NCBI RefSeq assembly: GCF_009498275.1
Contig: NZ_CP045643.1
Span: 5,332,001 to 5,396,000 of the forward strand
Reading direction: 5' to 3'
DNA: 64,000 bases
Source of the DNA: Streptomyces fagopyri
GTDB taxonomy: Bacteria; Actinomycetota; Actinomycetes; Streptomycetales; Streptomycetaceae
The position numbers and the translations under genes were made by a program. Below, one piece after another: positions 16,899 through 24,984 of the stretch (positions are counted from its first letter, which is position 1; the number at the start of each line of letters is the position of its first letter). A model generated the notes under the pieces. The model did no database searches and was not told the origin of the DNA. It worked only from the letters and a program-made list of their open reading frames with translations.

Positions 16899-17711
16899 AT
16901 GTCTGTCGCCCTGCCTGACGTCACCGAGGGGCGTGCCCCCACGGAGCGCATGCCCGCTCTCTATCTCGGTCATGGCGCCCCGCCGCTGGCCGACGACCCG
17001 GTCTGGCCCGGCCAGCTGGCCGCCTGGTCCGCCGAACTGCCCCGCCCCAAGGCGATCCTGATGGTCTCCGCCCACTGGGAGGAGGCCCCACTGGCCCTCG
17101 GCGCGGTGGAGACCGTGCCGCTGGTGTACGACTTCTGGGGCTTCCCCGAGCACTACTACCAGGTGCGGTACGCGGCCCCCGGCGCCCCCCGGCTCGCCGA
17201 GTCCGTACGGAAGCTGCTGCGCGCACCCGGCATCCCCGTCCAGGACATCCCGGACCGCGGCCTCGACCACGGCGCCTACGTGCCCCTGGTCGAGATGTTC
17301 CCCGAGGCCGACATCCCCGTCCTGCAGATCTCGATGCCGACGCTCGATCCGGTGAAGCTGATGGACATCGGACGCAAACTGGCCCCCCTCCGTGATGAGG
17401 GCGTCCTGATCGTGGGCTCCGGATTCTTCACGCACAATCTGGCGGCGCTGCGGCAGGGTGGCGTGCCGTCCTGGTCGGCCGAGTTCGACGACTGGGGTCG
17501 CCGGGCCCTGGACGCCCACGACTGGGACGCCCTGCTCGACTTCACCCGCAAGTCGCCGGCCGGGCTGCTGGCCCACCCCCGTACCGAGCACTTCGCCCCG
17601 CTGTTCGTGACGATGGGCGCGGCGGACGCCACGGGCGAGCTCGACGGGCAGAAGACCGTGATCGACGGCTTCTGGATGGGGCTGGCGAAGCGGTCGGTGC
17701 AGTTCGGCTGA
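16899..17711 (+). CDS. Class III extradiol ring-cleavage dioxygenase (DODA / LigB-like)
   Basis: 270 residues from the ATG at 16899 with GGAGGGAG eight bases upstream. Metal-ligand motifs of the DODA group are present in order: LYLGHGAPP (His), LMVSAHWEEAP (His), GLDHGAYVPL and GSGFFTHNL (His). These enzymes use Zn or Fe(II) and O2 on catechol-type substrates; bacterial members are often annotated 4,5-DOPA dioxygenase, though some act in quinone or oxidant detoxification. The MarR neighbour supports induction by an aromatic or redox signal. Actual substrate unknown. Confidence 0.88.
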   Translation: MSVALPDVTEGRAPTERMPALYLGHGAPPLADDPVWPGQLAAWSAELPRPKAILMVSAHWEEAPLALGAVETVPLVYDFWGFPEHYYQVRYAAPGAPRLAESVRKLLRAPGIPVQDIPDRGLDHGAYVPLVEMFPEADIPVLQISMPTLDPVKLMDIGRKLAPLRDEGVLIVGSGFFTHNLAALRQGGVPSWSAEFDDWGRRALDAHDWDALLDFTRKSPAGLLAHPRTEHFAPLFVTMGAADATGELDGQKTVIDGFWMGLAKRSVQFG

Positions 17712-17787
17712 GTCCCCTCGCCCGGCGGACGGAGCCGGGCGGCGGGGCCGGGCGGAGCCGGACGGTGGGAGCCTGGCGGCTGTCGGG

Positions 17788-18318
17788 TCAGAGTTCCTTC
17801 TCGTACCAGGCGACATCCCAGTAGCGGCCGAACTTCCGGCCCACCTCCCGGTACGTGCCGACATGCCGGAACCCGAAGCGTTCGTGCAGTCGCACGGACG
17901 CTTCGTTGGGCTGGGCGACGCCCGCGTACGCGCGGTGCAGGTCCTCGCCGGCCAGGGCCTCGAAGAGTGCCTCGTAGAGAAGCGTGCCGATGCCGCGGCC
18001 GCCCGCGTCGGGGGCGAGGTAGACGGAGACCTCGACCGAGGTGGCGTAGGCGGCCTTCGGGCGGAAGCCGCTGGACGTGGCGTATCCCAGAATCCGACCG
18101 GCCCCCGGTTCCGGGTCCGTGTCCGTGGCAACCATCAGGCGGTGCGGGCCGTCTTGCAGGTGGGCGAGCAGCCACGGACGGCGCTCCTCCGGAGTGAGGA
18201 CCACGGTGTCGAATGTGAGGGGCGTCTCACGCACGTAGTGGTTGTAGATCTCGGTGAGGAAACCGAGATCGCTCTCGACTCCGGCCCTGACCTGCACATC
18301 TGTACGTTCTGACGTCAT
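17788..18318 (-). CDS. GNAT acetyltransferase, phosphinothricin N-acetyltransferase type
   Basis: 176 residues from the ATG at 18318 behind AGGGGG. It has the PAT-type opening (LGFLTEIYNHYVRETPLTFDT), the VEVSVYLAPDAGGRGIGTLLYEAL acetyl-CoA motif, and the ending LHERFGFRHVGTYREVGRKFGRYWDVAWYEKEL that characterises the pat/bar/YncA subfamily. Known members acetylate phosphinothricin, methionine sulfone/sulfoximine or related amino acids. Which one applies here is not shown. It is divergent from hrdD. Confidence 0.87.
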   Translation of the reverse strand: MTSERTDVQVRAGVESDLGFLTEIYNHYVRETPLTFDTVVLTPEERRPWLLAHLQDGPHRLMVATDTDPEPGAGRILGYATSSGFRPKAAYATSVEVSVYLAPDAGGRGIGTLLYEALFEALAGEDLHRAYAGVAQPNEASVRLHERFGFRHVGTYREVGRKFGRYWDVAWYEKEL

Positions 18319-18379
18319 CTGACCCCCTGCTGTGGCGGCACAGGGTACTGCATGATCAGAAAAATAGGGGAACGGGTTG

Positions 18380-18405
18380 GGAATTCTGTCCGGATTCCAG
18401 TCGTT
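18380..18405 (+). promoter_or_regulatory. SigR-type promoter of hrdD (GGAAT-N18-GTT)
   Basis: GGAAT at 18380-18384 (preceded by G), exactly 18 bases, then GTT at 18403-18405, about 120 bp before the hrdD start. This is the published consensus for SigR, the thiol-oxidative-stress sigma factor of Streptomyces, and hrdD is a recognised SigR target in S. coelicolor. An upstream GGGAAC (18368-18373) could belong to a second ECF promoter, but I cannot assign its partner box. Confidence 0.8.
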
Positions 18406-18526
18406 GTTTCCTTCGGATGCCGGGCACTCGGATGAGTGGCCGAGCCGCCACCAGGACCCGCAAGCCCTCCCCGAGCTCTCGGCTCCGGCCCGAGCAGGGG
18501 GCACCTCCATACGCAAGGGAGCACGC

Positions 18527-19528
18527 ATGGCAACCCGTGCCGTCGCCCGTCGTCAGTCCGCCACCGGCGAGACCAGCGACGCGGCACGCAGTGTTCGCGC
18601 CGTAGGCGGCGAAATCGCCGACCGCGACCTGGTCGGCATGTACCTCGACGAGATCGCGCGCACACCCCTGCTCGACGCCGCCAAGGAAGTCGAGCTGTCC
18701 CAGACCATCGAGGCGGGTGTGTTCGCGCGGCAGATCATCGACGGCGAGGTGGATGCCCCCCAGGCGGAAGCGACCCGTGAGGAACTAGAGGCGCTCATCA
18801 CCGAGGGCGAGCGGGCCAAGGACGTCTTCATCCGCTCGAACCTGCGGCTGGTCGTCGCCGTGGCGCGCCGCTACCCCCGCAGCGGCCTCCCGCTGCTGGA
18901 CCTGATCCAGGAGGGCAACGCGGGCCTGGTGCGCGCGGTCGAGAAGTTCGACTACCGCAAGGGCTTCAAGTTCTCCACGTACGCGACGTGGTGGATCCGC
19001 CAGGCCATCACCCGTTCCATAGCCGACCAGTCGCGCACGATCCGCCTCCCCGTGCACCTCGTCGAGGAGCTGGGCCGGATCCGCCGTGTGCAGCGCGAGT
19101 TCAACCGGAAGAACGGCCGCGAGCCCGAGCACGCGGAGATCGCCGCCGAGCTGGACTCGACCCCGGCGCGCGTCGGTGACGTCCTGGACTGGGCCCGCGA
19201 CCCGGTCTCGCTGAACATGGCGGTGGACGACGCGGGCGACACCCAGTTCGGTGACCTGCTGGAGGACACCTCCGCCGTCTCGCCGGAGCAGTCGGTGCTG
19301 ACGCTGCTGCGCAGTGAGGAACTGGACGACCTCATCGGCCGCCTCGACCAGCGCACGGCCTCGATCATCAAGATGCGGTACGGCATCGACGACGGCCGCG
19401 AGCGCACGCTCACCGAGGTCGGCAAGGAGCACGGCCTCACCCGTGAGCGCATCCGCCAGATCGAGAAGCACGCTCTGCTCGAACTGAAGAAGCTGGCGCG
19501 CGACACCGGCTTCGACGCGGCGGCGTGA
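18527..19528 (+). CDS. hrdD: RNA polymerase principal-like sigma factor HrdD (group 2 sigma-70)
   Basis: 333 residues. Sigma-70 regions are in order: 1.2 (DLVGMYLDEIARTPLLDAAKE), 2.1-2.4 (RSNLRLVVAVARRYPRSGLPLLDLIQEG and FDYRKGFKFSTYATWWIRQAI), 3 (IRLPVHLVEELGRI) and 4.2 (TLTEVGKEHGLTRERIRQIEKHALLEL). There is no long N-terminal extension, which excludes HrdB. The N-terminus MATRAVARRQSATGE and the end LARDTGFDAAA match what I remember of HrdD. It directs transcription from vegetative-type promoters and is dispensable in S. coelicolor. The start ATG follows GGGAGCACGC. The SigR-type promoter upstream links it to oxidative stress. Confidence 0.93.
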   Translation: MATRAVARRQSATGETSDAARSVRAVGGEIADRDLVGMYLDEIARTPLLDAAKEVELSQTIEAGVFARQIIDGEVDAPQAEATREELEALITEGERAKDVFIRSNLRLVVAVARRYPRSGLPLLDLIQEGNAGLVRAVEKFDYRKGFKFSTYATWWIRQAITRSIADQSRTIRLPVHLVEELGRIRRVQREFNRKNGREPEHAEIAAELDSTPARVGDVLDWARDPVSLNMAVDDAGDTQFGDLLEDTSAVSPEQSVLTLLRSEELDDLIGRLDQRTASIIKMRYGIDDGRERTLTEVGKEHGLTRERIRQIEKHALLELKKLARDTGFDAAA

Positions 19529-19856
19529 CGCGGTCCGCGTGACGAGACCGGGCGACGAGACCGGGTGACGGCGGCGATGTGACGAGGGCGACGTGACGAG
19601 GACGACGTAATGAGTAGGCGCGATTCGCGCGGTTCGTGCGGTTCATACCGTTCCGCTCCGCGTATGGTTCGTAGGGATCCGAAGCACCCGTCCGGTACGT
19701 CCGGACGGTGCGGCTGATCCGTATTCGCTTGAGGTCGGCCATAACTCGACCGCACATGGCCATGTAACGCCGCTTCAAAATGCTGAGCTCTGGGCACAAG
19801 ACTTCAGGGCCCAGGGTTCAGGGTCCCGGGGCGAAGGCCCCAGACCCCCCAGAACC

Positions 19857-19950
19857 GAGTCCCGACGCACTCCCCCCCCCGCGCCGGGACTCTTCCAGAG
19901 CCGAGCTTCGGCGCCTTCCCCCCCCTGGCGCCGGGGCTCGGCTCCTTTTT
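19857..19950 (+). terminator. Two hairpins, the second with a T-tract (end of the hrdD region)
   Basis: GAGTCCCG...CGGGACTC pairs at 19857-19864/19885-19892. Then GAGCCGAGC (19898-19906) pairs with GCTCGGCTC (19936-19944), with an inner GGCGCC pair, and is followed by TTTTT (19946-19950). The second is a textbook intrinsic terminator. The rest of the 593-bp gap 19529-20121 holds imperfect GACGAG repeats (19535-19610) and the promoter/operator of the next gene, but no credible gene. Confidence 0.75.
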
Positions 19951-20085
19951 GTCCTCGTTTTCGGAGCCCTCGTCCGGCGTCTTCGTCCGGCGTCTTCGTC
20001 CGGGGAGGTGACGGGGAGCCGGATGGGTTCGGATTCCGGGCAGGCCGACGGGCCACCCCGTACCTGAACCCCGGGGTGACCCGGA

Positions 20086-20114
20086 TGGCAGAGTCTGCCA
20101 CAACGGCATAACCT
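20086..20114 (+). promoter_or_regulatory. Palindromic operator TGGCAGAGTCTGCCA and -10 box of the TetR gene
   Basis: A perfect 15-bp palindrome (20086-20100) lies where the -35 should be. A TAACCT -10 (20109-20114) is 7 nt before the GTG start at 20122, leaving no room for a ribosome-binding site. The mRNA is therefore probably leaderless and the gene self-repressed. Confidence 0.6.
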
Positions 20115-20121
20115 GCCGACC

Positions 20122-21090
20122 GTGACCGGTCCCGAACGCACGGCCCGCGCCGCCGCCCGTGCCTCTGCCGCCCACGCGGGGAATTCCCCGGCGCGGCGCA
20201 CCGGCGACGACGCCGGCGCCGGACCGGCTGTCCGTACCGGCACCGGTGCCGGACCGGGGGCCGTTACGGATTCCGCCGCCGTCGCCGGTCCCTCGCTGAC
20301 CGAGCGGCGGAAGGCCGCCACCCGGATGGAGATCGCCCGCGCCGCGGCGGAGCTCTTCATGAAGCACGGTCTGCGGGCCACCCGCGCCGAGGACATCGCC
20401 CGCGCGGCCGGGGTCGCGCCGCGCACCTTCTACCGCTACTTCGCGGGCAAGGAGGAGGCCCTCGGTCCGCTCTTCTCGGCGGGTGTCGAGAAATGGGCCG
20501 AGGCGGTACGCGACGCGCCGGCCGGCCTCTCCGTCCCCGACGCGTTGCGCCACGCCGTCGTCCAGACCCTCACGCCGGGTGCAGGGGTGCGGCCGGAGTC
20601 GATGGAGTGGGTCCGCTCCCTGCTCCGCCTGGCCGAAGGGAGCCCCGCCCTGCTCAGAGTGTGGGGCGAGGCGTGTCAGGGCGCGGAACGGACACTGGAG
20701 GGGGTGCTCGCGGCGCGGCTCTCCCACCGGGCTGAGGTCGCGGGCGATGGTGCGCCGCGCGGTGGGGAGTCGCGGGACGGCGAGCCGGGCGTCGGAGAGC
20801 CGGGTGATGAGGAGTCGTGTGGTGGTGCGGCGGGTGGTGGTCGTGCCGATCGTGGTGGTGCGGCGGGTGGTGGTCGTGCCGATCGTGGTGGTGCGGCGGG
20901 TGGTGTCGGGTCGCGGCACGTGACGGCTTCCGGGATCCGGCTCAGTGCCGCGGTCGCCGGCGCGGCGGTGCGCGTCGCGGTGGAGACCTGGGCCGCCGGG
21001 GACGATCCGGCCGACGGTCCCGCCGGACCGGTACCGCGCGCGCTGAGCCACCTCGAAGCGCTACGTGATTTCCCCTGGGGCACCGCCTGA
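20122..21090 (+). CDS. TetR-family transcriptional regulator (neighbour of hrdD)
   Basis: 322 residues, long for TetR. The first ~55 residues are Ala/Gly/Thr-rich and disordered. The HTH follows: RMEIARAAAELFMKHGLRATRAEDIARAAGVAPRTFYRYFAGKEEAL (about residues 68-115). The ligand domain is split by an insertion of Gly/Ala/Arg repeats (about residues 205-260) coded by 33-bp DNA repeats. It sits directly downstream of hrdD. A leaderless start with an operator over the -35 suggests tight autoregulation. The equivalent S. coelicolor gene (SCO3201 by memory of gene order) is a TetR gene known for broad effects when overexpressed. Confidence 0.85.
   Translation: MTGPERTARAAARASAAHAGNSPARRTGDDAGAGPAVRTGTGAGPGAVTDSAAVAGPSLTERRKAATRMEIARAAAELFMKHGLRATRAEDIARAAGVAPRTFYRYFAGKEEALGPLFSAGVEKWAEAVRDAPAGLSVPDALRHAVVQTLTPGAGVRPESMEWVRSLLRLAEGSPALLRVWGEACQGAERTLEGVLAARLSHRAEVAGDGAPRGGESRDGEPGVGEPGDEESCGGAAGGGRADRGGAAGGGRADRGGAAGGVGSRHVTASGIRLSAAVAGAAVRVAVETWAAGDDPADGPAGPVPRALSHLEALRDFPWGTA
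20821..20904 (+). repeat. 33-bp in-frame tandem repeats inside the TetR gene
   Basis: Two exact copies (20821-20853, 20854-20886) and a partial third (from 20887) encode GGAAGGGRADR twice and then GGAAGGV. Because the unit is a multiple of three, copy number can change without breaking the frame. Confidence 0.9.
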
Positions 21091-21167
21091 ACGACGCGCC
21101 GTTTCGACGGAGCGGCCGGACCGGCGAGCGGGGCCGGTGGACGGCGGGAGCGGTGGGCCGTGCCCGC

Positions 21168-21221
21168 GGGATCTACGGGATCTACGGGATCTGCGGGATC
21201 TGCGGGATCTGCGGGATCTGT
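21168..21221. repeat. Six tandem copies of a 9-bp unit (GGGATCTRC)
   Basis: GGGATCTAC occurs twice and is followed by GGGATCTGC three times and GGGATCTGT once, in the gap between the TetR and WYL genes. Noncoding, likely polymorphic. Confidence 0.88.
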
Positions 21222-21273
21222 GGAATCGGCGGAGTCCGAGGAGCCTGCGCGCCGACGCGACCCCCGGCGTACG

Positions 21274-22266
21274 TCACCCGATGACGGTGCCGAAGCCCTC
21301 CGTTCCCCCCGTCGCGCGCGTCAGGCGCTCTCCCAACTCTCTTATGTAGCCGATAAGTTCCGGCGGCCGATGGACCGTGAACTCGCAGTCGACCAGGGCG
21401 ATCCGCACGGCCAGCCACTCCACCGAGTCACCGGCGGAGGACCGCAGCCGGCAACTGTGCTCGTCGATCGGTTCGGGCGCGCCGAGCCAGTTGGGCAACC
21501 GGGCCGCGACGAACGCGGCGGGGGCGTCGAAGGTGACCTCGAAGTCGTACGTCTCCTGGCGTCGGTACATCGACTGGCGCAGATACTCCGCCGCGTTCCC
21601 CGTCGGCAGCTCGCGCGGTGTGAAACGCACGCCCGTCGAGAGGGGTTCGGTGACGCGGTCGACGCGGAACGTGCGCCAGTCGGCGCGGTCGAGGTCGTAC
21701 GCCACCAGGTACCAGCGGCGGCCGGTGGAGACGAGCCGGTAGGGCTCGGCCTGGCGCCGGGAGGGTGTTCCGTCCCCGGAGCGGTAGGCGAACCGCAGCC
21801 GCTCGCGGCCGGCCACCGAGGAGGCGATCACGGTCAGTGTCTCGGGTGCGATGGTCGCCCCGTCACCGCTGGTCAGCGGGGTGGTCGCGGCCTGCAGGGT
21901 GGATACGCGGTGCCGTAGCCGGGACGGCAGCACCTGCTCCAGTTTGGCGAGGGCCCGTACGGAGGCCTCGTCCACGCCCTCGACCGCGTGCCCTGCGCCC
22001 GCGCGCAGACCCACCGCGATGGCCACCGCCTCCTCGTCGTCGAGCACCAGCGGGGGCATCGCCTTGCCCGCCACCAGCCGGTACCCGCCGTCGGAGCCCT
22101 TCGTCGCCTGCACCGGGTAGCCCAGCTCGCGGAGCCGGTCGATGTCGCGGCGGACGGTGCGCCGGGAGACACCGAGCCGCTCGGACAGCTCACCGCCGGG
22201 CCATTCGCGGGGCGTCTGGAGGAGGGAGAGCAACTGGAGAAGCCGGGCCGGTGTGTCCGTCGTCAT
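21274..22266 (-). CDS. WYL-domain transcriptional regulator (DeoR-type HTH, PafC-like)
   Basis: 330 residues from the ATG at 22266 (22287 is possible). An N-terminal winged HTH (ARLLQLLSLLQTPREWPGGELSERLGVSRRTVRRDIDRLRELGYPV) is followed by a GGYRL wing. The central WYL module is marked by RRQAEPYRLVSTGRRWYLVAYDLDRADWRTFRVDRV, and a C-terminal WCX-like part contains FEVTFDAPAAFVAARL. WYL proteins sense nucleic-acid or small ligands, often under DNA damage. It is divergent from the MFS gene with only ~60 bp between them, so it probably controls that pump. Confidence 0.9.
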   Translation of the reverse strand: MTTDTPARLLQLLSLLQTPREWPGGELSERLGVSRRTVRRDIDRLRELGYPVQATKGSDGGYRLVAGKAMPPLVLDDEEAVAIAVGLRAGAGHAVEGVDEASVRALAKLEQVLPSRLRHRVSTLQAATTPLTSGDGATIAPETLTVIASSVAGRERLRFAYRSGDGTPSRRQAEPYRLVSTGRRWYLVAYDLDRADWRTFRVDRVTEPLSTGVRFTPRELPTGNAAEYLRQSMYRRQETYDFEVTFDAPAAFVAARLPNWLGAPEPIDEHSCRLRSSAGDSVEWLAVRIALVDCEFTVHRPPELIGYIRELGERLTRATGGTEGFGTVIG

Positions 22267-22328
22267 GTTTTCCAGAGTGCCGCACATCTAGGACATGAAC
22301 TGACCTAATGGTGGCCTACTTTTCTCCC

Positions 22329-23966
22329 ATGACCTCCACCGACACCCCTCCCATCGGCACCGCCGAGCAGGCGCGCGGCCCGGCCGGCGCGGCCGACCGG
22401 CGGCGCTGGTTCGCACTGGCCATCGTGATGACCGCGGCCTTCATGGACCTGGTCGACGTGACGATCGTCAACATCGCCATCCCGTCGATCCAGCGGGACG
22501 AGGGCGCCTCGTTCAGCCAGATCCAATGGATCACGGCCGGCTACGCGCTGGCCTTCGCCGCCGGGCTCATCACGGGTGGGCGGCTCGGTGACATCCACGG
22601 CCGCAAGCGGGTCTTCCTCCTCGGCATAGGGGGATTCACGGTCGCCTCGGCGCTGTGCGGCTTCGCCGCGAACCCGGAGATGCTCGTCGCCTCACGGATC
22701 CTCCAGGGCGGAATGGCCGCGATGATGGTGCCGCAGGTGCTGTCGATCGTGCACGCCACCTTCCCTGCGCACGAGCGGGGCAAGGTCTTCGGGCTCTTCG
22801 GCGCGATCATCGGTCTGGGAGCCGTGTCCGGTCCGCTCCTCGGCGCGCTGCTCACCCAGTGGAACCTGTTCGGCCTGGAGTGGAGGCCGATCTTCCTCAT
22901 CAACCTGCCGGTGGGTGTCGCCGCGCTGATCCTGGGACGGCGCTTCATCAGCGAGTCCAAGGCCCCTAAGGCCCTCAAACTCGACCTCGTCGGCGTGGCT
23001 CTCGTGACGCTGGCCCTGCTGATGCTGCTCTACCCGCTGACCCGCGGACGTGAGCTGCAGTGGCCGCTGTGGGGGTACGTGTCGATGGCCGGCTCCCTCG
23101 TCGTCTTCGCGGGGCTGGTGGCGTACGAGAGGCGGAAGGCCGCGCGGGACGGTTCGCCGCTGGTCGAGCTGTCGCTGTTCAGGGTGAAGAGCTTCGCGGC
23201 GGGTATCGCCGTGCAGACCGTCTTCGGGGTCGGCCTCGGCATCTTCTTCCTGGTCTGGACGCTGTACATGCAGGTCGGTCTGGGGTGGAGCGCGCTGCGG
23301 GCGGGGCTGACCGGGGTGCCGTTCTCGATCGCGGTCTCGGCCGCGGCGGGTATGTCGGTTCAGCTGCTCGTCCCGCGTTTCGGACGCAAGGTGCTCCAGG
23401 CGGGCGCGCTGATCATGGCGGTCGGCGTACTGCTCTACATCTGGGAGTCCGACCGGTACGGCATGTCCATCGCCTCCTGGCAGATGGCCCTTCCGCTGGT
23501 CGTCATGGGCGCGGGCATGGGCTTCATCGTGGCGCCGCTGACCGACGCGGTGCTGTCGGAGGTGCCGCGCGAGCACTCCGGTTCGGCGTCCGGGCTCATC
23601 AACACCGTGCAGCAGATGGGCAACGCGCTCGGCCTCGGGCTGGTCTCCGTGCTCTTCTTCGGCCGGATCGCCGACCGGCTCACCCCGGCCCAGGTGGGCC
23701 CGTCCTTCGTGAACGCCTTCCAGTACGCGCTGGTCTGGGTCGCGGCGGTCATGGCGGGCATCTTCCTCCTGATGTTCGCGCTGCCGAAGCGGCCGGCGCA
23801 GCATGTGGAGGGTGCGGTGGAGGAGTCCGTGACGTCGGATTCCGTGGCAGAGGACTCCGTGGGGAAGGACTCCGTGGGGGAGGGGTCCCCGTCCGCCGGG
23901 AGCGAGGGCGTGCGCTCGGCGGGGGGCACGGCGGTGTCCGACGGTGAGTCGGTGCTGACGGGCTGA
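22329..23966 (+). CDS. MFS drug-efflux transporter, DHA2 (EmrB/QacA) type
   Basis: About 545 residues and 14 hydrophobic segments. It has MTAAFMDLVDVTIVNIAIPSIQRDEG in helix 1 (DHA2 motif D1), GGRLGDIHGRKRVFLLG (motif A) and GAVSGPLLGALL (motif C region). The C-terminal ~60 residues are a soluble Ser/Asp/Glu-rich repeat tail (SVTSDSVAEDSVGKDSVGEG). The ATG at 22329 has no ribosome-binding site, but TACTTT (22317-22322) lies 6 nt upstream, fitting a leaderless message; an ATG at 22308 is the alternative. Likely regulated by the divergent WYL protein. Confidence 0.88.
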   Translation: MTSTDTPPIGTAEQARGPAGAADRRRWFALAIVMTAAFMDLVDVTIVNIAIPSIQRDEGASFSQIQWITAGYALAFAAGLITGGRLGDIHGRKRVFLLGIGGFTVASALCGFAANPEMLVASRILQGGMAAMMVPQVLSIVHATFPAHERGKVFGLFGAIIGLGAVSGPLLGALLTQWNLFGLEWRPIFLINLPVGVAALILGRRFISESKAPKALKLDLVGVALVTLALLMLLYPLTRGRELQWPLWGYVSMAGSLVVFAGLVAYERRKAARDGSPLVELSLFRVKSFAAGIAVQTVFGVGLGIFFLVWTLYMQVGLGWSALRAGLTGVPFSIAVSAAAGMSVQLLVPRFGRKVLQAGALIMAVGVLLYIWESDRYGMSIASWQMALPLVVMGAGMGFIVAPLTDAVLSEVPREHSGSASGLINTVQQMGNALGLGLVSVLFFGRIADRLTPAQVGPSFVNAFQYALVWVAAVMAGIFLLMFALPKRPAQHVEGAVEESVTSDSVAEDSVGKDSVGEGSPSAGSEGVRSAGGTAVSDGESVLTG

Positions 23967-24148
23967 TCCCCCGAGGTCCGGCAGCGAGCGGCCCCTGAGG
24001 GCCGGCGCCCAGGTCATGTGCCCGTTCTCCGTCGGCGGAGGGCGGGCACAGGGCGTTTCCCCCGCGGTCTCGGACCACCCACCGGCCTTCCCAAGCCGTC
24101 CTCGGGAAGATCGGATGCCTGTTTGTGTCTGTCTTGCGCCCGAACCTG

Positions 24149-24177
24149 TTTACTTTCTGGAAATCCGGGCGTAGCCT
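24149..24177 (+). promoter_or_regulatory. Candidate promoter of the fru operon
   Basis: TTTACT (24149-24154), a 17-bp spacer and TAGCCT (24172-24177) form the best vegetative-type promoter before fruR. The start point would be near 24184, giving a leader of about 40 nt. Confidence 0.45.
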
Positions 24178-24213
24178 CCGACTGAAACCACAGATTCGGG
24201 CATGAGTCGGAGG
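24175..24213 (+). promoter_or_regulatory. Inverted repeat CCTCCGACT-N21-AGTCGGAGG over the fruR leader
   Basis: Perfect 9-bp arms: the left overlaps the -10 and start region (24175-24183), the right covers the fruR Shine-Dalgarno GGAGG (24205-24213). It could be a FruR operator or, if transcribed, a hairpin that hides the ribosome-binding site. Confidence 0.45.
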
Positions 24214-24222
24214 CGAACGGAC

Positions 24223-24984
24223 ATGTACGCACCGGAGCGGCAGCAGGAGATCCTCCGGCTGGCCCGTGACGGCGGCCGGGTGGACGTCCTGTCGCTGGCC
24301 GAGGAGTTCCAGGTGACTGCGGAGACCATCCGGCGCGACCTGAAGACCCTCGATCGCGCGGGTCTCGTACGCCGGGTGCACGGCGGGGCCATACCCGCCG
24401 GGCGTCTGGACTTCGAGCCCGATCTCGCCGAGCGCGAGTCCACCGCGGCCGACGAGAAGGACCGGATCGCCCAGGCGGCCGTCGCCGAACTGCCCGGCGA
24501 GGGCACGGTGATCCTCGACGCGGGCAGCACGGTCGCCCGTCTCGCCGGCGACCTCCCGCTGGAGGCGACACTCACCGTCGTCACGCACAGCCTGCCGATC
24601 GCGGCCCGCCTCGCGGACCATCCCGGCATCCAGCTCCACCTGGTCGGCGGACGCGTCCGGCACCGTACGCGCGCCGCCGTGGACGCCTGGGCACTGCGGG
24701 CGTACGGCGAGATCCGCGCCGACGTCCTGTTCATCGCCGCCAACGGTTTCTCCGCCGAGCACGGACTGACCACCCCCGACCTCGCCGAGGCCGCCGTGAA
24801 GCGTGCGGCGGTGCGGGCGGCGCGCCGGGTGGTGCTGCTCGCGGACTCCTCCAAGCACGGCCAGGAGCACTTCGCCCGCTTCGGTGACCTGAGTGACGTG
24901 GACCTGCTGATCACCGACACCGGTCTGAGCCCGGAAGACGCCACCGACATCGAGCGCGGTGGCACGGAAGTGGTACGCGCATGA
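24223..24984 (+). CDS. fruR: DeoR-family repressor of the fructose operon
   Basis: 253 residues from the ATG at 24223 (GGAGG upstream). The N-terminal DeoR HTH is APERQQEILRLARDGGRVDVLSLAEEFQVTAETIRRDLKTLDRAGLVRRVHGGA. The DeoR sugar-phosphate sensor domain follows, with ILDAGSTVARLA, LTVVTHSLPIA and LLADSSKHGQEHFARFG. The likely ligand is fructose-1-phosphate or fructose-1,6-bisphosphate. It overlaps fruK by 4 nt (ATGA), so the repressor is made with the genes it controls. Confidence 0.9.
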   Translation: MYAPERQQEILRLARDGGRVDVLSLAEEFQVTAETIRRDLKTLDRAGLVRRVHGGAIPAGRLDFEPDLAERESTAADEKDRIAQAAVAELPGEGTVILDAGSTVARLAGDLPLEATLTVVTHSLPIAARLADHPGIQLHLVGGRVRHRTRAAVDAWALRAYGEIRADVLFIAANGFSAEHGLTTPDLAEAAVKRAAVRAARRVVLLADSSKHGQEHFARFGDLSDVDLLITDTGLSPEDATDIERGGTEVVRA

